The position numbers were made by a program, and so were the translations under genes. Below, piece after piece: positions 26,256-35,070 of a stretch of 64,000 bases of DNA. How positions within the stretch are numbered: position 1 is the stretch's first letter; each line of letters starts with the position of its first letter. Below the pieces are notes generated by a model. The model did not search any database. It saw only the letters and a program-made list of their open reading frames with translations, and was not told the DNA's origin. The DNA comes from Ktedonobacter robiniae (GTDB lineage: Bacteria; Chloroflexota; Ktedonobacteria; Ktedonobacterales; Ktedonobacteraceae). The DNA is taken from positions 248,001 to 312,000 of the forward strand of contig NZ_BNJG01000002.1 in assembly GCF_016587375.1 (NCBI RefSeq), in the 5' to 3' direction.

Positions 26256-26573
26256 ATGACACATCATGCTCGCGCTTCCTGGTCCTTTCCTGGTATCCCC
26301 CACACTGGATATTCTCCCGATTGCGCCGCAGCGACCAGAAGCCTGAATCTTGTTCTCCGAGCACATGGCCCACTCTTGCTGCCCAGGATCAGCCCGTTTC
26401 CTATCTCCCGGGTCAGGTGGACGGTGCTTGGTCCCCTGGCAAGTCTCGAGGTCCCTCCCGGACACCTTGCCGCCAGGCAAAAGCAGCTCTCGCCTCGCGA
26501 ATGGCAGAGCCTGCTGCTGGTCACTGGCGTGGTGATACATGCGTCGAGCCATCCATCCTACGCGGCCCTCTAA
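26256..26573 (+). CDS. Hypothetical small protein
   Basis: This is a 105-residue frame starting MTHHARASWSFPGIPHTGYS, containing LLLPRISPFPISRVRWTVLG. The ATG is preceded by AAAGGAG at good spacing, the same signal used by its neighbours, which is the main support. No family is recognised. It sits between two hairpins and could be an independent transcription unit. Confidence 0.5.
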   Translation: MTHHARASWSFPGIPHTGYSPDCAAATRSLNLVLRAHGPLLLPRISPFPISRVRWTVLGPLASLEVPPGHLAARQKQLSPREWQSLLLVTGVVIHASSHPSYAAL

Positions 26574-26653
26574 GGCATTTTTGGACAAAGACCAGGCATT
26601 TTCGCCTGAGTTTGATCGAGTGAAGAAGAGAGAACAATGCACATACCACAAAA

Positions 26654-26686
26654 AACGCCCGGCGTACTACGAATACGCCGGGCGTT
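26654..26686. terminator. Strong GC-rich hairpin
   Basis: AACGCCCGGCGTA pairs perfectly with TACGCCGGGCGTT around CTACGAA. On the minus strand it is followed by a T-rich tract; on the plus strand it is not. It could stop transcription from either side or protect mRNA ends. Confidence 0.6.
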
Positions 26687-26729
26687 CTCATTCCCTCTCT
26701 TCTCACGCGGAAAAGAAAGGCTATTACAC

Positions 26730-27638
26730 ATGTTTAGCATACCATCCCTTGATGCGGTTTTCAATGCTGTTCCACCCCAATATGACGATGGTCGTGTTCA
26801 GCAACAGGTGCTTCTCTCCAGGGAGTTCTCCCAGCTCTTCCCTGAGACCATCTATGGCGGACGGCAAGTCCTCTGGTGGTGCCCTCGCTGCGCTACGCCC
26901 TGGTGGCAAGCTGACCACCGCCTCTTTGTGCTTCGGCTCTCTCCCGAGCAAGCAGCCTACATTGGACACCAGTTACACGCCCCGATGCGCCAGGACGGCA
27001 CCTTTCACGAGTTACCTATGCGCATCTGCCCGGACTGCCTGGGAGCCGTCTGCGTCATTGATACCTACCCCGGTCGGTTAGGGACACAGATCCTCTGGCA
27101 TACCCTGCCTGATGCGACAAGCACCTCTTCGAGGCCTCTCCCCACCAACCTGGGTCTCGTCTCCACGACCGAGAGACGCGCTTCTGCACGAGACGCACTT
27201 CCTCAAGCCTTTCTCTTTGCCATGGCGGAGCAAACGCCGCGAGAGAGTGCGTGGTCGCTTGCACAGATGGGGGACGCCATGCTGACCTGGCAAAGGGACC
27301 TGCCTGGGGAACTCGATGCCGTCGCCTGGCAACTGCGCTGGGGAGAACGGACCCTTCCTCCTCCACGAGCCGACGAATGTGAGCCACTTGGCGCTGCTCA
27401 CCTGGCACGCCTTGCCTACCTGATCGAGCCTCTGCCAGGGATGAGCTGGCAGGGATTTCTCTGGCAACCACCTGAGACATTGAGCAACGCCCTTTTTACA
27501 CACCAGCCCCTGGTCTTGCTCCACGCGGCACTCCTGCCACAGGCAGAGCCAACCTCCATCTTTCATCTCTATACCCTCTGGCAACGCCTCTTGCCCAGAG
27601 TCTTTGAGGCAGCACAATGGGATGAGCCTCTCGCATGA
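26730..27638 (+). CDS. Hypothetical protein with zinc-knuckle pairs
   Basis: This 302-residue protein has two CxxC pairs, WWCPRCATPWW near residue 51 and ICPDCLGAVC near residue 97, that could bind one zinc. The rest is rich in Trp, Leu and Pro (LAYLIEPLPGMSWQGFLW) with no recognised fold. ATG 26730 is chosen because AAAGG lies upstream and the preceding hairpin would block a longer frame. The stop overlaps a possible short gene by ATGA. Confidence 0.65.
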   Translation: MFSIPSLDAVFNAVPPQYDDGRVQQQVLLSREFSQLFPETIYGGRQVLWWCPRCATPWWQADHRLFVLRLSPEQAAYIGHQLHAPMRQDGTFHELPMRICPDCLGAVCVIDTYPGRLGTQILWHTLPDATSTSSRPLPTNLGLVSTTERRASARDALPQAFLFAMAEQTPRESAWSLAQMGDAMLTWQRDLPGELDAVAWQLRWGERTLPPPRADECEPLGAAHLARLAYLIEPLPGMSWQGFLWQPPETLSNALFTHQPLVLLHAALLPQAEPTSIFHLYTLWQRLLPRVFEAAQWDEPLA

Positions 27639-27847
27639 CCGAGACTTTTTGTCCAGGCTCTTCGGCCGCCCCTACAGCCCGTTCGCCTCCCCCTCCAGTC
27701 CCTTTCCCGCTCTCCATCTTCTTCCGATTCGTCCTTCACTCTCACCAGAAGCGCGCATACGCGTCATGCAGCATTGGACGCGTGCTGCTCCTGGTGGGAG
27801 CGTGTTTTTTGGAAAGGAATCCCGATGACGGATTTGCTTCTTCCTAA
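27635..27847 (+). CDS. Possible short gene overlapping its neighbours
   Basis: A 70-residue frame begins at an ATGA overlap with the stop of the previous gene and runs past the start of the next one at 27825. The product is Pro/Ser-rich and then hydrophobic (PLSIFFRFVL, IGRVLLLVGACFL). The overlap arrangement is the only support; it may simply be a chance frame. Confidence 0.25.
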   Translation: MTETFCPGSSAAPTARSPPPPVPFPLSIFFRFVLHSHQKRAYASCSIGRVLLLVGACFLERNPDDGFASS

Positions 27848-29408
27848 TTGGTATCGCGCGGTTCAGGTTCCCAGTCGGAGCGTACAACAAGCGCTCTTCG
27901 CCACACTTGAAAAGATTGTCGCAACCATCGACCTGACATTGACCGTCAACACCTATATGGCGGGTGGCAACTACTACATCATCGTCTTTTGCTTAGGCGC
28001 CATCGCCCCTCCTGAGCAGGAACAGAAGCGCCTTGAAGCCCCACTCACGCCTTATGAGCCCTTTCTGACCCTTGAAGAGACACAGCTGGACGCGCTTGTT
28101 CGCGCACGTCTGAGCAAAGAGCATGAAATCGCCAGGGACACACAGTTTGGCAGAACTCACGTTTCCCATCAGTACCGCCCGGTCGCCTTTCATGAGACGC
28201 CCGACGCCACCCTCTCTCAGGAGGAGAGAGACCGACGCAATCAGGCCTGGATTGCCACCATTGAGACCATCCTCGCTGAGGGGAAGCCTTTCGTCGAGGT
28301 CTTCAAAATGATGTTCGCTGGGGAGCGGATCACGTCAGACGTTCCCCCGGTCCAGGCTGACCCCTTTTATGTCAGCATCTTCTGCCAGATGCTGGACCAT
28401 GCACACCTCTGGCTCTGGACAGCCTCAGCCAGACAGATGTACCAGGACCTCCTCCAAACCATTGAGGATTTCTGGGTGCGCAAGGGATGGACAACACTTG
28501 ATGACCAGCTGGCTCACTTTAACACGCTGGTCACCGACCTCTTCAAGACGGATCAACGGTACTGGATCGAGTTTGACGAGCCGCAGCCCGATCCCCTTGG
28601 TCGCGTGCGAGCCGTGTTTCTCTACCCGCGCTACCCGGCACGAGAGCTCAATAGACTCATTGACCCGAGCACGCATCTGGACGCCTGGCTTCAGGCGCAT
28701 CAGATCCTTGGGCGAGAAGCCGCGCGCTGGAACATTGATATCATCGGCGAGAATGCGTCGGTGCTCTTGCGCCTGTCCTACGACACGCAGTACGCGTGTT
28801 GGGTCCTGCCACACGATCAGCATATGAGCCAGGTGTTTCCCTGGACACGCTGGCTTGCCATCGCAGCTGGGATGCTCCACAAACGCTATGCACGCTCCCC
28901 TCAGGCCCCGGCGTTTCCCGATCGTGTTGTCTCCTACCAGACCAAAGCATCCGTCCCGCGTAAACATGGCAAAGGGAAGCCCAAAGAGAAGTGGGTCACG
29001 CATTCGCGCACATATACTACCGTCACCTACGACCTCTCAGAGACGGCTTCTCGCCCTGCTACTGCCGAAGCCCCAGAACCTACAAGCACGAACAAACGCC
29101 AGAACTGGCTGGCCCAGGCCAAACCAGAAGATCTGCTCTATGAGCAGCGAATCATCGACACCTTTACTCGTAGCTATCCAACGCGCAAAGATGGCACCCG
29201 GCGAGAGGGAGAGGTCACCGTCAAACATCCCGACCCCAAGTGGGTCCCGCTGCTTCGCCCCGCGCTGCGCAAACGGCAAGTGATCAAAAAAGCGGTTGCC
29301 AGTGCCTACGAAGAGAACACGGTACCGCCAGAACAGGATACATCACCTACGAATCCGCCAATGCCGTTCGAGTCCATCACAAAAGAAAGAAGGGAACCAT
29401 CATGCTAG
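27825..29408 (+). CDS. Large hypothetical protein, unknown family
   Basis: This 527-residue protein begins MTDLLLPNWYRAVQVPSRSV. It contains alternating strand and helix segments (NTYMAGGNYYIIVFCLGAIA, RVRAVFLYPRYPARELNRLI) and a basic C terminus rich in Lys, Arg and Pro. No motif is recognised. GGAAAGGA at 27811-27818 selects ATG 27825. Its stop overlaps the csrA start by a few bases, so the two are coupled. Confidence 0.7.
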   Translation: MTDLLLPNWYRAVQVPSRSVQQALFATLEKIVATIDLTLTVNTYMAGGNYYIIVFCLGAIAPPEQEQKRLEAPLTPYEPFLTLEETQLDALVRARLSKEHEIARDTQFGRTHVSHQYRPVAFHETPDATLSQEERDRRNQAWIATIETILAEGKPFVEVFKMMFAGERITSDVPPVQADPFYVSIFCQMLDHAHLWLWTASARQMYQDLLQTIEDFWVRKGWTTLDDQLAHFNTLVTDLFKTDQRYWIEFDEPQPDPLGRVRAVFLYPRYPARELNRLIDPSTHLDAWLQAHQILGREAARWNIDIIGENASVLLRLSYDTQYACWVLPHDQHMSQVFPWTRWLAIAAGMLHKRYARSPQAPAFPDRVVSYQTKASVPRKHGKGKPKEKWVTHSRTYTTVTYDLSETASRPATAEAPEPTSTNKRQNWLAQAKPEDLLYEQRIIDTFTRSYPTRKDGTRREGEVTVKHPDPKWVPLLRPALRKRQVIKKAVASAYEENTVPPEQDTSPTNPPMPFESITKERREPSC

Positions 29409-29592
29409 TCATACGACGCAAGAAAGGGGAGCGCATTATCCTCTCTGGGAACATTCTCATTGAAGTCCTTGAGGTGGATGAAGGACGAGCAAAACTCGGG
29501 ATCACCGCTCCCCCGAGGTCACTATCGTGCGCGAGGAATTACTGCGGCGGCAACCACCCCTCTCGAAGCCTCCTGCCACAAAAACGGAGTGA
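29402..29592 (+). pseudogene. csrA: csrA-like carbon storage regulator, frameshifted
   Basis: The frame starts MLVIRRKKGERIILSGNILI and continues to GRAKLGITAPP, the canonical CsrA/RsmA RNA-binding dimer sequence. After a CCCCC run near 29511-29515 the frame is lost; one extra C would give PEVTIVREELLRRQPPLSKP and a stop at 29590-29592, the expected C terminus. Intact CsrA binds GGA in mRNA leader hairpins. Here either a single-base deletion has inactivated it or the base call is wrong. It overlaps the preceding gene. CsrA on an accessory island in this kind of bacterium is unusual. Confidence 0.85.
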
Positions 29593-30050
29593 GGTGTGTA
29601 TACTCTTTTTCCAGGAGAAAGACCGCTTTTTGAGAAAGCGAGGAAAACATGTAACCACAACCTCTACTCACCCGTATTACAGTAGAACACGTGTTCTCAT
29701 TCATGAGAACCGCAGTGCATAAGAAGGCAGGGCAAGGGTGGATGTTGAGTCGCTCCATCCTTCCTGCTCTGCTGGCACTGCACGTGCAACAGATTGAGCC
29801 TGGCTCTCTGTCTGCACCTCACGAGAAGACAACACGTATTCTGTGTCGACTGGTGCATGGTTCCCATCTTCTCTGGGAGACAGGCGCCAGCACAACACAG
29901 GGCACCAAAGAGAGCACGGAGCACCTCTTCACCGTCTTCTCCCTGTTCTGCAGAGGATTGCCTCTGTAGGCAGACGGCTTCGCAATTACTGAACGCAACG
30001 AAAGACCTTGTAAAACCACGTCATTTCACACACAGAAGAGTGTGCCTGCA
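29593..30050. other. Intergenic, no gene seen
   Basis: No convincing gene. Frames are open on both strands but none has a ribosome binding site or protein-like pattern. Confidence 0.45.
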
Positions 30051-30934
30051 ATGGGAAAACGACCAGGACTCCTTTATGAAGCACAACAGAGGCTGGACAG
30101 TTTGATGGCGCTGGGACAGAGCCGCGCGCACGCCAAAGCCCAGGCTCGCGTCCTGGGAACCTATCACTGGCCGTTTTCTGATGGGAAGATTCACGCCTAT
30201 ACCACACGGACAACGTACCAGAACATCGTGATGCGCTTTTTGTGCTGGTGCCGCGCAACGCATGGGACCAAACGCCTGCACGAGATCGACCAACGTGCGG
30301 ATACGCTCGTCTCTGCCTACTTGCACCTGCATGTGCAGGAGGACTACAGCCCCTGGACCCTGGCAACCACGCGCAGCGCCTTGCGCCTCTTCTTTGGCTC
30401 TCCTACTCTTGCCAGCGAGGTGGCATTACCGGCACGTCGCCGAGAGGTCATTCGTCGCTCCCGTACCCCTTTTTTGCATCAGAAACGGCCTCGCCACATG
30501 TCCGCTGAAGACTGGCAGGATCTCCTTGCCTTTCTTGGCGCAACCGGCTTACGGCGACATGAAGCGCGAGCGCTACGGGTTGGCCAAATCGAGAGACAGC
30601 CAGATGGACACGTGGTGCTTGCCCACGTCCACGGTAAAGGGGGCAAAATACGCCAGGTTCCTGTCCTTCCAGGGCAAGAGACAACCGTGCTCCGCCTGGT
30701 CGAGGGACGGCGGGGCGAGGAGAAGGTCTTTCCGCGCCTCCCCAAGCACCTCGATATCCATGCCTATCGTCGACAATATGCCCAGGCACTCTATCAATCC
30801 CTTTCTGGTCGTCCTCTGCCCCCGTCACAGGGCGACTACCCCGTGGCATTCTTGATGAGGAAGCCGTCCTGATCGTGTCACGCGCGCTGGGCCATAACCG
30901 TCGAGACGTGGTCCTGACCTCCTACCTGCGCTAA
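30051..30934 (+). pseudogene. Tyrosine recombinase, frameshifted before the catalytic Tyr
   Basis: The first part (MGKRPGLLYEAQQRLDSLMA onward) has a SAM-like core-binding domain and catalytic Arg in GLRRHEARALRVGQI and Lys in VHGKGGKIRQVPV. The His-x-x-Arg box is represented by DIHAYRRQYA. After GDYP near 30,837-30,842, at a CCCC run, the frame shifts to a stop at 30872. One added C would restore RGILDEEAVLIVSRALGHNR and SYLR with the catalytic His and Tyr, ending at 30934. A strong terminator follows. As written, the Tyr nucleophile is not in the main frame. Confidence 0.85.
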
Positions 30935-30995
30935 GTAGGCACCATCACTCAGGAACACTGCTGTTCCTGTGCATATAGATTCTTTCTTCGTACGT

Positions 30996-31040
30996 ACTGG
31001 CTCATCTGCCTGCACTGACAGGCAGGTGAGCCAGTTTTTT
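30996..31040 (+). terminator. Rho-independent terminator after the recombinase
   Basis: ACTGGCTCATCTGCCTG pairs with CAGGCAGGTGAGCCAGT around CACTGA (one G-T mismatch), followed by TTTTTT at 31035-31040. The match to the terminator pattern is strong. Confidence 0.85.
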
Positions 31041-31068
31041 CATGTCTTTTATGAAAGGAGCATTTCCT

Positions 31069-31842
31069 ATGCGTCGAGAAGATACACGCTACCGCTTTCT
31101 GCTGAAAGAAATAGAGGCCTTCACCGGCCTCTACAAAACGACGGCCCGGGATTGGTTCGTGGAGTTTACCAGCGACCCATCCAACGTGACTGACCAGGAA
31201 CACGGGTACCGACACGTCTTTCCCTGGCAGGTCCTTGCACGTATCGAGGGCTTTGACATGATCAAGCGGCTCTTCCAGCCCTTTGGTCCGCTCCCTCAAC
31301 CCACGCGCATCTTTCTACCCTACCGCGACACGGTCCTGACTCCGTTCAATGACGAGATAGAACAGCACCTCGTCGAATGGTGGCAGCAAGCGTGGCGACG
31401 CCACCATCTCGATTTTGCCCATATCCCACCTGCGCCACCGGCACGTCCCAAGGCTCTCATCCCCTGTGGCTTTCGCACCTGGCGCTATACCGATCAATTC
31501 CTGATCAGGATAGAAGGTGGGGTGAGAACGCGCCACTGTCAAGTGAGTACGTATTGCACAGGCTACGTTATCTGGAGCATGCCACTCCCTCCCGCGCCAT
31601 TGCGTCTGCTGCCTCCCCTGCTCCTGCCACGACTCCATCGGCTCGCGGCCTTCACCGATTGGCGGCAACTGGAACACCTCCCACCCGCAGTACATCGCGC
31701 CCTCGCCAGACGCGTGGCCCAACTGACCACCTTTTACACGGAGCGCCCCCTTCAGGTCACCCCACTGCCATTGCCCTCGCACACACCGCCCTGCCAGGAC
31801 ATCCCACAACAGACCATGAAGAGAGATACTGTCCATGACTAA
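31069..31842 (+). CDS. Hypothetical protein
   Basis: This 257-residue protein begins MRREDTRYRFLLKEIEAFTG. The first 70 residues, with LLKEIEAFTGLYKTTARDWF, could hold a helix-turn-helix; the middle is Pro/Leu-rich. No family recognised. AAAGGAG precedes ATG 31069 by about ten bases. The 3' end overlaps the possible upstream start of the next gene. Confidence 0.65.
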   Translation: MRREDTRYRFLLKEIEAFTGLYKTTARDWFVEFTSDPSNVTDQEHGYRHVFPWQVLARIEGFDMIKRLFQPFGPLPQPTRIFLPYRDTVLTPFNDEIEQHLVEWWQQAWRRHHLDFAHIPPAPPARPKALIPCGFRTWRYTDQFLIRIEGGVRTRHCQVSTYCTGYVIWSMPLPPAPLRLLPPLLLPRLHRLAAFTDWRQLEHLPPAVHRALARRVAQLTTFYTERPLQVTPLPLPSHTPPCQDIPQQTMKRDTVHD

Positions 31843-31939
31843 CCATTCCCTTCCCCGTTGCCGCAGCCCTCCATCGCGCCTCGCTCTCAAGATCAACGTC
31901 TCACCAACAACGCACATAGAGAAAGGACATCATACCGTT

Positions 31940-32650
31940 ATGCCTGAGACCCACCATGACACACATATATCTCTTGACGCCGACCACAAGGCCCACGACG
32001 AGGACCAGTCCTACCGGTATCTCCCACTGGGTGGTCGCATCCTTGATCGCGAACACATGGTCACCCTCATCGATCATCGCTCCCGCCTGCTTGCACCTGG
32101 GATCGAGGTCGTGTTCGCAAGCGAACGCCTGGCACCACTTTTGATTCAGGACCCAGCCGACCAGGAGGTCCTGCTCGACTGGTATCTCCACGCGCGTCCC
32201 TCGACTCCTCGACCGTTTCTCCAGCTCGGCACCCACCTGCTCTCGCGCGCACACATCTGCGAACTGCTGGAAAGCGCCATTGAGGGCGACACTACCCTCC
32301 TCCTGCGCTATAACTCACTGCCAGATCCACTCATGGGAGATGCCACAACCTCTTCCGTCCAGACCCTGGAACTGCGGGGACAGACCGCCGATGCGGTCCG
32401 CCACTGGCTCGCGGCGCAGACTGAGGTCATTGTGCCACTGAAACCGGTTGCCAGCCTGCCTTCCACGGCGTTGGGGTTCTTGCAGGAGTCTCCCTCTTGT
32501 CCCCATTGCGAAAGCTGGCTCACACCCCATGTGGATCAGCAAACACAGCGCACCCTGACCCTGGTCTGCCCACTCTGTCAGTACATCGATGGCCCCTTTA
32601 CTCGAAACGAGGTTCACACTCCTTCAACCAACACACCGAAGAAAGGATAA
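31940..32650 (+). CDS. Hypothetical protein with C-terminal zinc ribbon
   Basis: This 236-residue protein has two CxxC pairs near the C terminus (CPHCESWL and CPLCQYID) that form a likely zinc ribbon. The N-terminal part (RYLPLGGRILDREHMVTLID) is not recognised. ATG 31940 has AGAAAGGACAT upstream; an in-frame ATG at 31835 overlapping the previous gene is an alternative start giving 271 residues. It lies 10 bases before the ArsR gene, so the two are co-transcribed. Confidence 0.65.
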   Translation: MPETHHDTHISLDADHKAHDEDQSYRYLPLGGRILDREHMVTLIDHRSRLLAPGIEVVFASERLAPLLIQDPADQEVLLDWYLHARPSTPRPFLQLGTHLLSRAHICELLESAIEGDTTLLLRYNSLPDPLMGDATTSSVQTLELRGQTADAVRHWLAAQTEVIVPLKPVASLPSTALGFLQESPSCPHCESWLTPHVDQQTQRTLTLVCPLCQYIDGPFTRNEVHTPSTNTPKKG

Positions 32651-32659
32651 ACACGCCCT

Positions 32660-33073
32660 ATGAATACACAGCAGCAACAACGTTCCCTGCATCTCTCGCT
32701 CATGCCTTCCGTCGCAGAGACAGCCTCAGCGCCGAGTGAGAACACCGATTGGAGAGAGGCAGGATTGGAAGAGGATGCAGGCCTCGTGCTCCTGCTTGAG
32801 GCCCTCGCCAGCCCCGTCCGGTTTCGTTTGCTCCGCTTGCTGGCCCAGGAAGGCGGCAACCTCTGTGTGCGTGAACTGGTCGAACGGATTCCACGCAGCC
32901 AGCCCGTCGTCTCACACCATTTGCGGCTCTTACTGTTTGCCAGGCTGATTGGAGTGAAGCGTCTGGGAACGCATAACTACTACTACATTTTGCCCGACAA
33001 GCTGAAAGAGATACGCGAGGCCCTGTCCTCCGTTGAACACCTACTTCAACAGAGACGTGAGGATCAGCGCTAA
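32660..33073 (+). CDS. ArsR-family transcriptional regulator
   Basis: This 137-residue winged-helix protein has the ArsR/SmtB pattern: LLEALASPVRFRLLRLLAQE (helix 1-2), VRELVERIPRSQPVVSHHLR (recognition helix), LLLFARLIGVKRLGTHNYYY (beta wing). The ArsR ELCVCDL metal box reads NLCVRELVE, with a single Cys, so classical metal sensing at that site is unlikely. It probably represses genes of the island. Hairpins follow the stop at 33084-33124 and 33221-33255. Confidence 0.85.
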   Translation: MNTQQQQRSLHLSLMPSVAETASAPSENTDWREAGLEEDAGLVLLLEALASPVRFRLLRLLAQEGGNLCVRELVERIPRSQPVVSHHLRLLLFARLIGVKRLGTHNYYYILPDKLKEIREALSSVEHLLQQRREDQR

Positions 33074-33083
33074 ACACAAAGCA

Positions 33084-33124
33084 CCTCTTCAGGGACTCAA
33101 TCTCACAAATCACCCCTGAAGAGG
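33084..33124. terminator. Hairpin after the ArsR gene
   Basis: CCTCTTCAGGG pairs perfectly with CCCTGAAGAGG around a 19-base loop, ten bases after the stop. No T-tract follows, so it may be an mRNA-stabilising or regulatory hairpin rather than a terminator. Confidence 0.5.
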
Positions 33125-33220
33125 CACGGAGAGAGCGGGAGTTCTGGAGAACTCTACTCTCCTCTGAGGATACCTCACGCTCTCCCGGCATGCACCATTC
33201 TCCCCATTGTTTTCTGGTAG

Positions 33221-33255
33221 CGACAGCCTCCCACTACGCATGTGGGAGGCTGTCG
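33221..33255 (+). promoter_or_regulatory. 14-bp stem hairpin upstream of the DnaQ-like gene
   Basis: CGACAGCCTCCCAC pairs perfectly with GTGGGAGGCTGTCG around TACGCAT. It ends 27 bases before the ATG at 33282, and CCTTTGTCT follows. It could be a weak terminator or a 5' leader structure. Confidence 0.55.
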
Positions 33256-33281
33256 TCCTTTGTCTGAAAGGAACTCTATCT

Positions 33282-34046
33282 ATGACGCATACCAACCCAC
33301 CACGCTTTGATTACCAGCAGGCCATGGAACAAGCACGTGCCCTCCTGGCAGAAGAGCAGCAGGCAAGCCTCATGCCCTCAGGCCTCTCTCACAGAGCGCG
33401 AGCACAGAGACGCGAACGGCTCGGGCACCTGCTCATGCAGATCCAGATCCGTATGCAGCAGGAGATTGGTCACTTGCGTTACGCCCTGCACACGCTCCCA
33501 CCACTGCCACCGTTACAGGAGATCCGCTGGGCGCAGGAGATGCTGGCACGCCCCGATCTGGCCGTGTTCCACCTGACCACCGCCGGGCTCGCACATGACG
33601 CTGAAATCATCGCGGTAACCCTCCTTGATCGAGCAGGCCTGCCCATCGAGCACCTCGTGGTTCGCCCAACAGAGCCCATCTCCTTTGCGCGCGGCGAGAC
33701 CCATGACCTGAGCGCCGCCCAACTGGCGTCGGCGCCCTCTTTACCCGAGGTGTGGGATCGGCTTGCCCAGGCCTGTCAGGGTCGCTTCTTGCTCAGTTTC
33801 CAGTGCGACTACGACATGGCGCGGCTTGAAGAGGTGAGCACACAGTTGCACCTTCCGCCTCTCAGCGTCCAGATGGAGGATCTGCGCGCCCACACCCGGT
33901 CCTACTTTGGCGAACTCGGGTTGCGGCTCTCAGACCTCTGCGAACGATGTGGGATATCCCTTCCACCCACGCCTAGTCCCCTCCACTGTGCCCAGGCGTT
34001 GCACGCGGTGCTCTGCGCCATGGCACACGAGGGCGAGGAGCACTAA
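33282..34046 (+). CDS. DnaQ/RNase T-fold protein with degraded active site
   Basis: This 254-residue protein has the layout of a DEDD 3'-5' exonuclease from about residue 85. The ExoI region reads LAVFHLTTAGLAHDAEIIAV where active enzymes have D-x-E before TTG; here both acids are absent (H and T). The ExoII region is FLLSFQCDYDMARLEE, retaining an Asp, and the ExoIII region LHCAQALHAVLCAM has the His but lacks the usual Asp. I therefore infer an inactive nuclease fold used for binding. ATG 33282 follows GAAAGGAAC. Confidence 0.6.
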   Translation: MTHTNPPRFDYQQAMEQARALLAEEQQASLMPSGLSHRARAQRRERLGHLLMQIQIRMQQEIGHLRYALHTLPPLPPLQEIRWAQEMLARPDLAVFHLTTAGLAHDAEIIAVTLLDRAGLPIEHLVVRPTEPISFARGETHDLSAAQLASAPSLPEVWDRLAQACQGRFLLSFQCDYDMARLEEVSTQLHLPPLSVQMEDLRAHTRSYFGELGLRLSDLCERCGISLPPTPSPLHCAQALHAVLCAMAHEGEEH

Positions 34047-34152
34047 CCCGTACACCCACCCTGCCAGGGGAGAAGAGGAGGAACATCACCACGCTCCCTC
34101 TGGCACCCTACCATCCACAACACATCATCCTTAGAAAGGACATGATGATACT

Positions 34153-35070
34153 ATGCCTACGTTTTCATCACCAACACCCACCCTTGCCTCAGAGATCGGC
34201 TACGCTTTGCACCAGATCCTCATCCTACATCCACCCCATCCACTCACCGAGATCTTCTCCTCCGTGAGCGAGGAGGGGACCGTCGAACGTACACACCTCT
34301 CTGAGCACATGGCCGCCTGGTCTGCACACCTGAGACACCCTCTGTCCAACCCACGCATCTTCCTGAACAAAGAGCATACGAAACGCCTGCTTTTACAACG
34401 CGGGACCGCCTATGCGCTGCTTGGAGCCCCTGAGCAGGCACGGCAGGATCTGCATGCCCTCCTACAACGCGGTGGAACGACGACGAGGCAACTGGAAGGA
34501 CTCGCCTGTCTGGTGCTTGCCGTCCTCGCCACGGAACAGGAACGCTACCCGGATGCGCTTCCACTCTGGAAACAGGCACGGGCCTGGCTTCATCCACAGG
34601 AATATGACCACTTAGCGTTGACCTGGTACTACACGAAGGTGCTCGTGCAGCTCAACCACCTGCGCACAGCCTACCGGGTCCTCACCGAGATCCTCTCCCC
34701 CACCACGCCTGGCCTACGCCTGCCACGACAGAAGGAACGGGCGGAAGCCTACGCCGAACTCTTCTCCCAACGTGGTGGGGTGTGTTCCCTCTTGCAGTAC
34801 CATCAGGAAGCCATCGAGGACCTCAACGCTGCGATTGAGCTCCATCCCACCTGTGCTCGTTTCTTCTCCATTCGCGGGTTACTCCATGCCAAACGGCAGC
34901 ACTGGCAGGCCGCCTATAATGACCTCTGGCGTGCCTTGCACGAGATGCCAGAAGACAGGGAACTGGCGGATTGCTTCTTCGTCGTCATGCAACGCCTGAG
35001 TACACAGCTTGCAGTCTCCACGACCACACCTGCCATGCACACGAGAAGAGGAGGAACAAGGCGTGCCTAA
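34153..35070 (+). CDS. TPR-like repeat protein
   Basis: This 305-residue helical protein has several tetratricopeptide-like pairs, for example LLLQRGTAYALLGAPEQARQ, YHQEAIEDLNAAIELHP and FFSIRGLLHAKRQHWQAAYN. TPRs mediate protein-protein contacts. AGAAAGGA precedes the ATG. The 3' end overlaps the GTG start of the metalloprotease-like gene by 8 bases, so the products are probably made together. Confidence 0.75.
   Translation: MPTFSSPTPTLASEIGYALHQILILHPPHPLTEIFSSVSEEGTVERTHLSEHMAAWSAHLRHPLSNPRIFLNKEHTKRLLLQRGTAYALLGAPEQARQDLHALLQRGGTTTRQLEGLACLVLAVLATEQERYPDALPLWKQARAWLHPQEYDHLALTWYYTKVLVQLNHLRTAYRVLTEILSPTTPGLRLPRQKERAEAYAELFSQRGGVCSLLQYHQEAIEDLNAAIELHPTCARFFSIRGLLHAKRQHWQAAYNDLWRALHEMPEDRELADCFFVVMQRLSTQLAVSTTTPAMHTRRGGTRRA

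Noticed and set aside
29593..30050. Overlapping frames on both strands between csrA and the recombinase
   Set aside because: All are short, mutually overlapping and lack translation signals.
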